From JANPCX01 sp050916095 (GTDB taxonomy: Bacteria > Pseudomonadota > Gammaproteobacteria > Burkholderiales > Burkholderiaceae_C), in NCBI GenBank assembly GCA_050916095.1, contig CP050901.1, positions 248,001 through 312,000 on the forward strand: DNA of 64,000 bases, written 5' to 3'. The translations under genes and the position numbers were made by a program. The notes under the pieces are model-generated. The model did no database searches and was not told the origin of the DNA. It saw only the letters and a list, made by a program, of their open reading frames with translations. Below are positions 16,871-24,373 of this stretch, in pieces (the stretch's first letter is position 1; every line of letters starts with the position of its first letter).

Positions 16871-17341
16871 TCACTTCGCCACATACCGATTCCCCGCCGC
16901 CTTGTAGCGCTCAATCGCCTGCTTCAAGTCGGTGTATTCCTCACAGCCAAAACGGCAGGCTTTGTCGAGAACAGACAGGCGTTGTTCGGCCTGGGCCAAA
17001 TCGCCTTTCATCAAATACAACTCGCCGGAGTACTCCAATGCACCGCGGTGTTGGGGGCTGATGCGCAGGGCTTCGTTGTAGTACTTCTCGGCAGCAACGA
17101 GATCAGGCGGATTGCTTTTGCGCAGGCTGTAACCCATGAGGTTGTTCCAGTCGGCGCTGGCTGTATCGTTGACTTTGCGCAGTTCCTCCAGGGCAGCGGG
17201 CCATTTTTTGGCGACGATTTGGGTTCGGGCGGTGGCCAGGGCGTCCGGGGCCGACGTGGTGGGGCCGGTGTCGGCGGCGAAGCTGTTGGCCGCCAGGGCC
17301 AGGCTGAGAATGACGAAAAATTTGTGCTTGCAGGTCATCAT
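16871..17341 (-). CDS. Exported tetratricopeptide-repeat protein
   Basis: The 156-residue product has a Sec signal peptide (HKFFVILSLALAANSFAA) and two to three TPR-like helix pairs, e.g. DLVAAEKYYNEALRISPQHRGALEYSGELYLMKGDLAQAEQRL. TPRs bind proteins, so a periplasmic scaffold role is likely. It is encoded on the same strand as, and about 120 bases after, the anti-sigma factor gene and could belong to that regulon. A good AGGAG motif precedes the ATG. Confidence 0.8.
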   Translation of the reverse strand: MMTCKHKFFVILSLALAANSFAADTGPTTSAPDALATARTQIVAKKWPAALEELRKVNDTASADWNNLMGYSLRKSNPPDLVAAEKYYNEALRISPQHRGALEYSGELYLMKGDLAQAEQRLSVLDKACRFGCEEYTDLKQAIERYKAAGNRYVAK

Positions 17342-17464
17342 GGTGGTCTCTCCTGTGGTGGTTAAGAACCTATCGGTGAATAAGTTCTGGAAGCATCTGC
17401 TTGGATGCTTGCTCTGACTTACGGGGTAGCGCCCCGTACAGACGCACCCCTCCTCAAGAAAATT

Positions 17465-18223
17465 TCACCAGAGTTTGACGCAGTGCCCTGACAAAACAAA
17501 GTCAGCGCTTGGTTTTTCCCCGGGTTGGGCTGGGGCCGCTTCAAAACTCACCGCCAAACGCGACACTTTGAAGAAAAGTTTCTCCGAGGTGTCGTTCAAG
17601 GTGAGCGTGGCCGAACCGCTGCTTGGCACCACCGCCACGGGGAACGGCGCGCTGCCGTCTTTGGGCAAAGCCCACAACTGGGCCACCTGTCCAGCGGGAA
17701 CCGCCACCGGTTGAAGCAGCTTCACCGTGAGTTGTTTGCCCTGGCGGCGCGAGCTGGCGAGCACCGTGGGTTGGCCTTGGTTGTCGGTGAGCAGCCCCAC
17801 ATAACTGGCCGGTAAGCCATCGATCAAGGGCTCTACGCCAAGCAGGGTCGGCTGCAAACGCAGCACCGCCACGCACAAGAGCACACCGGCCAAGGCACCA
17901 CCGAGGCTGCGTGGTGAGAACAGGTTTTGCAGCCAGCGGCCGATTCTGGTGCTGGCTTTTTCGGCCCCAGGCGGACTCGTCTGCGATGCAGAGGGTGCAG
18001 CAATGCGGCGCTCCAGCGCCGCCCACACTTGCGGCCTGGGAGCGACTTGGGGCGCAACCGCTTCCAAAGCCATCAATCGTTCTTGCCAAACCGCCACGGC
18101 CACACGCGCGGCGGGGCTTTGTTGCAGCAGCTTCAAGAAACGTCGGCGCGCAGGGCCCCTCAGGGTGCCAAGCGCAAACTCTTGCGCCAAGGCATCCAGC
18201 CTGTCGGGTTGCAGGTAGTTCAT
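17465..18223 (-). CDS. Anti-sigma factor, RskA family
   Basis: The 252-residue protein starts MNYLQPDRLDALAQEFALGTLRGPARRRF, a helical anti-sigma binding region. It has one membrane span near residues 115-135 (LGGALAGVLLCVAVLRL) and a C-terminal RskA extracytoplasmic domain (KLLQPVAVPAGQVAQLWALPKDGSAPFPV). RskA-type factors hold their ECF sigma at the membrane until proteolysis. Its ATG overlaps the sigma-factor stop by 4 bases, so the pair is translationally coupled. Confidence 0.92.
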   Translation of the reverse strand: MNYLQPDRLDALAQEFALGTLRGPARRRFLKLLQQSPAARVAVAVWQERLMALEAVAPQVAPRPQVWAALERRIAAPSASQTSPPGAEKASTRIGRWLQNLFSPRSLGGALAGVLLCVAVLRLQPTLLGVEPLIDGLPASYVGLLTDNQGQPTVLASSRRQGKQLTVKLLQPVAVPAGQVAQLWALPKDGSAPFPVAVVPSSGSATLTLNDTSEKLFFKVSRLAVSFEAAPAQPGEKPSADFVLSGHCVKLW

Positions 18224-18798
18224 GCGCCTTGCACTCCGGCGGCCAGCATGCAGCTTTTGAATTTGTCCAGACCACGGCGCACCCAGGCCTTGGCCGTGCC
18301 CAGGGGCACTGCCAAAGCCTCGGCAATTTCTGGGTGCGCGAGGCCCCGGTAATAGGCCAGGGCCAAGGCTTGGCGCTGTGCAGCTGTCAAGCTGCTCATG
18401 CAAACATCAATGTGGGCGTGGGTCAGGCTGCGGTCCAGCCACTGCTGGGGCTCAAGTGCCATGTCGCCTGCCACTTGCAGGCTGTCGTCGTCCAGCGGCT
18501 GGGTGCGGTTGGCTTCGGTTTTGCCCGAACGCAGGGCGTCAATGGCTTTGTTGCGGATGATGTTGATGAGCCAGGTCATGGGCTGGGCCACACTCTGGTT
18601 GTAGCTGCCTGCGTTGTGCCAGACATTCATGAAGGCGTCTTGCAGCACTTCCTCGGCGCGGTCGGTGTTGTGCAGCACGCGCACGGCCACCCCGAGCAAA
18701 TGGGCGCAAGTACGTTTGTAGAGTTGCTCGAAAGCCGCGCGGTCCCCGACGGCCACATGGGACAGCAACTGGGACAAGTCGGCTTCAGGCACTGACAT
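18220..18798 (-). CDS. ECF RNA polymerase sigma factor (SigK-like)
   Basis: The 192-residue product shows sigma region 2 (FEQLYKRTCAHLLGVAVRVLHNTDRAEEVLQDAFMNVWHNA) and region 4 (SSLTAAQRQALALAYYRGLAHPEIAEALAVPLGTAKAWVRRGLDKFKSC), with no other domains. It is coupled to an RskA-like anti-sigma gene. In mycobacteria SigK/RskA control fasciclin-type exported proteins, and two fasciclin genes lie 14 kb away. Whether they belong to this regulon is unknown. A palindromic repeat copy lies just upstream of the start codon. Confidence 0.92.
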   Translation of the reverse strand: MSVPEADLSQLLSHVAVGDRAAFEQLYKRTCAHLLGVAVRVLHNTDRAEEVLQDAFMNVWHNAGSYNQSVAQPMTWLINIIRNKAIDALRSGKTEANRTQPLDDDSLQVAGDMALEPQQWLDRSLTHAHIDVCMSSLTAAQRQALALAYYRGLAHPEIAEALAVPLGTAKAWVRRGLDKFKSCMLAAGVQGA

Positions 18799-18828
18799 GG
18801 CAAGGCCTGAAATGGCAGCTCTTAGTTT

Positions 18829-18920
18829 CCATAAAACATGACGCCCCACGCCGTTCGGGCTGACCCTTCGACGGGGCTCAGGGCGAACGGAAGGTTGCTT
18901 GCATTGTCATGAATTTCGGA
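18829..18920. repeat. Palindromic dispersed repeat, copy A
   Basis: The segment contains CCGTTCGGGCTGA and TCAGGGCGAACGG as inverted arms around a CTTCGAC-GGGG core, with the outer ends CCATAAAACATGAC and GTCATGAATTTCGG. The same cores and ends recur at 31806, 43301, 45375 and 46306. It lies directly upstream of the ECF sigma gene. The rest of 18799-19122 holds no gene I can support. Confidence 0.8.
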
Positions 18921-19122
18921 GCAATCAATAACAGCAATGGATGGCGACACCCTCATCGAATGACTGGACCTTGAAGAAGTGAATGACCAAAGCACCGGTT
19001 TGCGTCAACCTGCCGTGCGTACTGTCTACGCTGCTACTGCCAACGGGGTTCGCTTTCACCTTCAGCACCCGTGAGACGGTGACGCTGATTGATCATAACC
19101 ACTCGGCACGGCAGCCACGTCT

Positions 19123-22095
19123 TCACGAAGCCACAGTCCGCATGCCAGCCTGCAAGGTCTGGACAAGTTTTTGCACTTGCAAGGGTTTAGCCAGAACGTC
19201 AATGCCGAGCGACCGTGCCGCTGCGCGTGCGGGCCCAACGTTGGCGGTGATCAACAGCGCCGGCACGTCCTCGTCGATCAAGGCCCGGACCGCTGTGATG
19301 GCCTGGGCGCCGTTGTCGGCGTCGCCGAGTTGAAAGTCGCTGATCAGCAAGTCGGGTGTTCGCAAACAGCCGTCCACCACCTGCAGAGCCGAAGCAGTCG
19401 AATGCGCGACCAGAACTTCGCACTGAAATGCACGAAGAAAAACCTGCATGCTCTTGAGCACCGTCTCATCATCATCGATCAGCAATACAAGCTGACCGCT
19501 GAGCAACTGCAGCAGCCTGGCCTCGTGGTTGGCTTGCGAAGGGGTGCGGTGGGTATGGGGATGGACCAGCGGAATTCCCAAGGCGAACAAGGAGCCACGC
19601 CCAGGACGAGAGTGCAAACGCAGTGGGTGGTGCAAACGCTGCGCCAAACGGCGCACGATGGACAGCCCCAAACCCAGTCCCTGTGCGCTTGTTCGCTGCG
19701 TGTCGGCGATCTGTACGAACTCTTCAAAAATGCGCTGTCTGTCATGGCGTGCAATGCCCAGCCCGCTGTCCCAGACCTGCAACCACAGCAGGTTGGTGCG
19801 AACACGGCAGCGCACGAGCACCCGCCCGTTGTGGGTGTAACGAATGGCATTGGCCACCAGGTTGTCCACGATGCGCCGCAATTGAAACGAATCACTGCTC
19901 ACTTGCGCACCACAAGGCAGCACCCGCAACTCCAGCCCTTTGGACAAGGCCTGGGCCGCAAACTGCAATTCAACCCGTTTGAGTAGGGGGTCCAGAGCCA
20001 GTGTTTCGACGTTCAGGGGCAGGGTTCCATCATCGAGTTGCGATACTTCAAGAAGTGCCGCCAGCATGTCATCCATGGCATGGACTGAGGCCCGAATTTG
20101 CACGAGCAAGTCAGTTTCGTCTCCTGTGTGCAGTCGCAAGGAGCGGGTCAGCGCTGCGATGGTTTGCATGGGCGCGTTCAAGTCTTGCCCCACCGAGGAA
20201 AGGAAACGCGATTTGACCTCGTGGGCATGTTGGGCTGCTGCGCGTTGACTTTCCAATTCTGTGAGTAGCTGGACTCTTTCTTCAGCCACCTGCATGGATT
20301 GGGTGGTCAGTGTGTTCTGCATCCAGCCCCAGCGAATCATGAACACCACCACAGCAAAAAACGCCAAACCATGAATGGCGTGGTAGGCGGGGCCACTGGT
20401 CATCAAGCTGAATGTGGTGCGCGCCATGCATGGAAGAGCAAACCAAGATAACGCAGGGCGGTAGCTGGTTTTCAAGCGCAGGGAAACCACGATGACCAAC
20501 AGCAGTGCCATGGCAATGTAGGGGGTCGGTGCTCCGTCCCCCTTTGCCGCATCCGGCCAGACCAACCACACGGACCCGACTAAAAACCCTTGCAAAATGC
20601 TCCGGCGACCTTGTCCAACCTCCCACGGCCGAAGCGCTTCATCGGCGGGTTTCTCGCGTCGGTAGCGGCGACCATCCAGCCAGGCCGAAGCCACCAACAA
20701 GGCCCCGCAAGCCCCCCAAATTCCGGGAAGCCATCCCGGATAGAACAAGAACAAGGCGATCGCACCCGAGGTGGTAATCAGCAAAGCGCGCGTCGATCCT
20801 TCCAGCGTCGTCTCGTAAAAGGCACGAAACTGTGACTGCGCGATTCTCCGATCGATGGGCGTCGTATTCAGGCTCATGGACAGCGTTGGCAAATTTCGCC
20901 AAGGCGACAACAAATCGAAAACAACCTGGCGCAGCCCCTTGAACAGCCTAGGCCACGGCGAGTTGGTTGGCCTTGTTGGCTGTGGGTTGCCGAGGGTGTT
21001 TTGCATTGACATGCAGCGCACGGCACTGGGCCTTGTATTGCCATCGACGGAACCCGGTGAGGCAGGCTGTCCGACGTTTGAACCGGGCAGGTGACTCAAG
21101 CCATGCAGCAGATCGTTCATTCCCTCCACCGACTTGCTCAGTTGCTGAACGATGCCGAGCTGGTCGGTTGGTCCGCGCGACAACGCGTCGGTCAAGAGCG
21201 CCATGGAATGCATGGGTTGGCGCAGGTCGTGGCTCACCGATGCGAGGAAGCGCGTCTTGGCCTCGTTGGCTTGCTGGGCGGCCCACCGTTGTTGCTCGAG
21301 TTCGTTCAACAATCCAAGCCGCTCTTCCGACGCAAGCATGACTTGGGTCATCAAGGTGTTTTGCACCCACGCCAACCTGAGCAACAGACCCACCGCCAAC
21401 AGATAAGCCATCGCCACACCGACATCGAGCGCACGGCCAAACGTGGCCTGTTGCAAGGCGGTGAGCACAGCGCATGGCACCACCGCCCAAACGATGGACG
21501 GACGGTACGGCGTATGCAAGTGGATCAGTGATGTCACGACCAGCAACGAGCCGAGAGCAAGATAGGGCTGTACGAACGCGTGTTGTTGGGCCACAAAGTA
21601 GGCGCCCCCCCACGCAGCCCCCATGGCCCAATTCCAATAGCCGCAGCGAACTTCCCACCGACGAAGCAATTCGTCCGCAGGTTGGGAATTTAGGAAGCGC
21701 CGCACAGCAACGATTGCGACCGCGATCAGGCTGAATGCGACCGCCCCCCACAAAGCCGGGGCCCAACCTGGTTTGTAAATCCAGATGATCAGAAACTGCA
21801 GCAAAACGCCCAAGGACTCAAGCAACAACCTGGATGGGTAATGGTCAATGAGGTTTCTGAATTGCTGGTGTGCGATGCGACGATGCGACTCAGACGCACG
21901 GCCATCCAGCGCCACGAGCGACAACTGCGACAGCCGCATGGCAGGCGAGAGCCAATACGCTGCCGTCTGACGAACTGCGCGACAAAAATCAGGCCACCAA
22001 GCCATCGGTCTCAACGCATCCCACAAACGACTGTCCAGCGACGCGGGGTGATGCAAGCAAAAGATGCGGTGTTCATCCGCACAAACCGGCGTCAA
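19123..22095 (-). CDS. Tandem-duplicated membrane hybrid histidine kinase with C-terminal receiver
   Basis: The 990-residue protein contains two copies of the same module. Copy 1 (about 50-340) has a membrane sensor with hydrophobic helices, a coiled coil and a HisKA segment with H289 (FLASVSHDLRQPM), but no ATPase domain. Copy 2 (about 415-845) has the same membrane region, a HisKA in which the histidine is replaced by Q637 (FLSSVGQDLNAPM), and a full HATPase (N box DNLVANAIRYTHNG, DSGLGI, GLGLGLSIV). A receiver domain follows with D874-D876, D920, T950 and K970. Phosphoryl transfer, if it occurs, must run from the copy 2 ATPase to the copy 1 histidine. Its input signal is unknown. It sits 57 bases after the UPF0149 gene, probably in its operon. 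Confidence 0.88.
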   Translation of the reverse strand: MTPVCADEHRIFCLHHPASLDSRLWDALRPMAWWPDFCRAVRQTAAYWLSPAMRLSQLSLVALDGRASESHRRIAHQQFRNLIDHYPSRLLLESLGVLLQFLIIWIYKPGWAPALWGAVAFSLIAVAIVAVRRFLNSQPADELLRRWEVRCGYWNWAMGAAWGGAYFVAQQHAFVQPYLALGSLLVVTSLIHLHTPYRPSIVWAVVPCAVLTALQQATFGRALDVGVAMAYLLAVGLLLRLAWVQNTLMTQVMLASEERLGLLNELEQQRWAAQQANEAKTRFLASVSHDLRQPMHSMALLTDALSRGPTDQLGIVQQLSKSVEGMNDLLHGLSHLPGSNVGQPASPGSVDGNTRPSAVRCMSMQNTLGNPQPTRPTNSPWPRLFKGLRQVVFDLLSPWRNLPTLSMSLNTTPIDRRIAQSQFRAFYETTLEGSTRALLITTSGAIALFLFYPGWLPGIWGACGALLVASAWLDGRRYRREKPADEALRPWEVGQGRRSILQGFLVGSVWLVWPDAAKGDGAPTPYIAMALLLVIVVSLRLKTSYRPALSWFALPCMARTTFSLMTSGPAYHAIHGLAFFAVVVFMIRWGWMQNTLTTQSMQVAEERVQLLTELESQRAAAQHAHEVKSRFLSSVGQDLNAPMQTIAALTRSLRLHTGDETDLLVQIRASVHAMDDMLAALLEVSQLDDGTLPLNVETLALDPLLKRVELQFAAQALSKGLELRVLPCGAQVSSDSFQLRRIVDNLVANAIRYTHNGRVLVRCRVRTNLLWLQVWDSGLGIARHDRQRIFEEFVQIADTQRTSAQGLGLGLSIVRRLAQRLHHPLRLHSRPGRGSLFALGIPLVHPHTHRTPSQANHEARLLQLLSGQLVLLIDDDETVLKSMQVFLRAFQCEVLVAHSTASALQVVDGCLRTPDLLISDFQLGDADNGAQAITAVRALIDEDVPALLITANVGPARAAARSLGIDVLAKPLQVQKLVQTLQAGMRTVAS

Positions 22096-22152
22096 CGTCC
22101 GAAGACGATTTGATTTTTAAGCGGGCTGCGTTACCGCCGCACACGACGCACT

Positions 22153-22866
22153 TCAACGCCGACGCGCCGTTCCAGGTGGCCTGGGCCGAGCAGGCCGATG
22201 CCCGGCGGTACTGGCCTTGGAAGCCACAGGACGAGAAACATCAGCCAGCAACAAGGTGGCGCGGACCAGTTCTTCCACAGCAGCGGCCAGATCCTCCGGA
22301 GGCTCCAGCGTTTCAATCTCAGCCAGTAACGCGTCGGCGTCTTCCAGGTCGTCGGGGTCCAGGTGGCGGTAGAGCAAAGCCAAGGGTTCGGTGAGTTCTC
22401 CTTCGTCCAATTGCATCAAACCTGGGAACAACTCAACAGCGGTGGCAAAGCCCGCCACCCAGGGGTACACGGCGTCGATGGTGGGAGGCGCATCGTCGTC
22501 CTCCTCCAGGTGGTGTTGCAAGCCGGCGCCTGGGGTGGACTCATCGCTGTCCATCTCGAACACCCAAGGATCAAACCACAGGCGGCGACCAATGGCCTCG
22601 TTCAAGTCGGCATGGCGGCGCCGCACCAGCTGGTGCAGGGTGTGCGCATCAAACTTCGGCGGCAAAGTGCGGCCATCCACATCGGCAACATGCGGCAACC
22701 ACTGCGCTTCGGGCACAGGACGGGGCTGCAAGAGCACGCCGCACAAAAAGCCGTCGAGCATGCTGACATCCAGCGGCTCCAGCGGCGCGGGAATGCGGTC
22801 GAGAAGAGCTTGCAGTTGGTCGATGTCGCGCTCAGACCATGGGGCGCTGCTGCCGCTCTTCAACAT
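22153..22866 (-). CDS. UPF0149 (YecA-like) family protein without SEC-C motif
   Basis: The 237-residue product shows the UPF0149 pattern: LDVSMLDGFLCGVLLQPRPVP, an acidic central stretch, YPWVAGFATAVELFPGL, and EELVRATLLLADVSRP. It ends in a basic Pro/Arg-rich tail instead of the SEC-C zinc motif seen in the paralogue at 1-607. Its start overlaps the end of the OmpA-like gene by 7 bases, implying coupled translation. The family's function is unsettled. Confidence 0.85.
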   Translation of the reverse strand: MLKSGSSAPWSERDIDQLQALLDRIPAPLEPLDVSMLDGFLCGVLLQPRPVPEAQWLPHVADVDGRTLPPKFDAHTLHQLVRRRHADLNEAIGRRLWFDPWVFEMDSDESTPGAGLQHHLEEDDDAPPTIDAVYPWVAGFATAVELFPGLMQLDEGELTEPLALLYRHLDPDDLEDADALLAEIETLEPPEDLAAAVEELVRATLLLADVSRPVASKASTAGHRPARPRPPGTARRR

Positions 22867-24134
22867 GCAATCACCTTGAATTCCACACGCCGGTCAAGGG
22901 CGTCCGAGGCATCGTCTTTTCCGTTGCCCACCAAACTCTCTTTGGAGCCCGCGCCATTGGCGATCATGCGTTTCTTAAGGCCAGGGGCGCGGCGCTCGAT
23001 TTCATTCTTGACGTATTCAGCGCGCAGCAACGACAGCCGCTCGTTCATCGGCTCAGGTCCACTGGTGCTGGTGTGACCCGTGACTTCCATACAGGCGTTG
23101 CGCTGCCGACTGCGCTGTGCCAATTCGGTCAACCACAAGGGATAGAGCTTGGTGCTGGCATCGGCACCCCATCTGGTAGAGCCCGGGCGAAAGAGAAACT
23201 TCACGCCCAGCTTCTTTTGCTCCAAGCCATGGTCCACGATTTGTCCGAATGCTTCCATGGCAGGCTTTTGTTTGCCAAGTTTCAGGTGGGTGAGGTACAG
23301 CCCCGAGTAGGTGCGCAACTGCTGGCCAGCAGGCAGCTTGGCTGCGCCTTCGTAGTAGGTCAGTGCTTGGGCAAATTTACCTGCGTTGTAGGCATCGATC
23401 GCTTCACTCAACCACGCGGCAGCAGCCAGACGTTCGATGTATTCAGGATGAATGGCGTCCCCCGCCTTGGTGCCTTGGCAGGTGCGGATGTAGCCGGTGG
23501 TGGCGGGATCTTCAGACCACACGGGGTTGTCTCGAAAGTAGGCGGTCGGGGTGGTGTCCACCCCGTCGGCTGCCGCAAAAGCCAAGCCTTTGCTGACGAG
23601 CTTGCCGGTTTTGAGGTCGGCCAAGGCCAAGCAGATGCGGTAGGCCTCACGCCGACCTTCGGCTTTGCGCTCTTTGTTGACACCCGTGAAGGTGCCCACC
23701 AACACCAAGGGCGACTGCGCCACGGTGGTGGCGTTGAAGGGTTGAACGTCGAACTGGTTGTAGCGCTCACGAATGAGCCCGGCCAAACGCACGCCCATGG
23801 CACGGCTGGCTTGTGTTTGTGCGCCCGTGACCCCGTCGATCAGGGGGTCAATCACCAAGGGAGAACGGCCAGAACTGGCAGGCGCATTGCTGAGCAAGGA
23901 GGTGGCGGCGCGCAGCACAGCCTCATCAAAGGGCAAGATGGGCGGTGGTGCGGCAGGTGCCGGTGCGACGACTTCCGGATTGGACGCGGGAGCAGAAGCC
24001 ACCTGCGTTGCCGAAGCCGCTGAGCGCTGGTCTGCTGGCGCAGTGGCATCGGGCGCTGCGCAGGCGGCCAGCAAATACACGGCCGAGGCCAGAATCCAGC
24101 TGGGCGTGACGTTGAAGTGGGGGGGCTTTGTCAT
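22860..24134 (-). CDS. Lipoprotein with TPR-like region and C-terminal OmpA domain
   Basis: The 424-residue protein begins with a lipoprotein signal (SWILASAVYLLAAC, lipobox LAAC). An Ala/Pro linker and a domain of about 140 residues follow (ATSLLSNAPASSGRSPLVIDPLIDGVTGAQTQ...), then a helical region around residues 250-320. The C-terminal OmpA peptidoglycan-binding domain shows EVTGHTSTSGPEPMNERLSLLRAEYVKNEI and DALDRRVEFKVI. It likely tethers the outer membrane to peptidoglycan. GGAG precedes the ATG. It sits between a Ser/Thr kinase and a UPF0149 gene on one strand, so it may be a partner of that kinase. Confidence 0.85.
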   Translation of the reverse strand: MTKPPHFNVTPSWILASAVYLLAACAAPDATAPADQRSAASATQVASAPASNPEVVAPAPAAPPPILPFDEAVLRAATSLLSNAPASSGRSPLVIDPLIDGVTGAQTQASRAMGVRLAGLIRERYNQFDVQPFNATTVAQSPLVLVGTFTGVNKERKAEGRREAYRICLALADLKTGKLVSKGLAFAAADGVDTTPTAYFRDNPVWSEDPATTGYIRTCQGTKAGDAIHPEYIERLAAAAWLSEAIDAYNAGKFAQALTYYEGAAKLPAGQQLRTYSGLYLTHLKLGKQKPAMEAFGQIVDHGLEQKKLGVKFLFRPGSTRWGADASTKLYPLWLTELAQRSRQRNACMEVTGHTSTSGPEPMNERLSLLRAEYVKNEIERRAPGLKKRMIANGAGSKESLVGNGKDDASDALDRRVEFKVIAC

Positions 24135-24261
24135 GGGTTGTCTCCGACTTTGAACTTCATCAACGCAAGAGGGGTATTGGATGCCATTTGGACCGTGAGC
24201 ACCAGTCGCCAGAACCAGTGTGGTGTTGCATGTTTGATGGAACAAATAAAAATGATGCGTT

Positions 24262-24359
24262 TTGCCCGCAACATCCACTGGTATGGCTGTGCTCTGCGCC
24301 TTGCTGCTCGCTCCAATAGACCATTTTCTGACCGACGACTTTCTGAACAGGCCCTAGCC
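24262..24359 (-). repeat. Partial mini element (one end), related to 32069-32231
   Basis: About 98 bases here match 32134-32231, including GCGCCTTGCTGCTC, CCAATAGACCATTTTCTGAC and the terminus AACAGGCCCTAG. Only one end is present, so the copy is truncated. It lies between the OmpA-like gene and the Ser/Thr kinase gene, ending 15 bases from the kinase stop codon. Confidence 0.7.
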
Positions 24360-24373
24360 TGCGAGCCAGTCCT

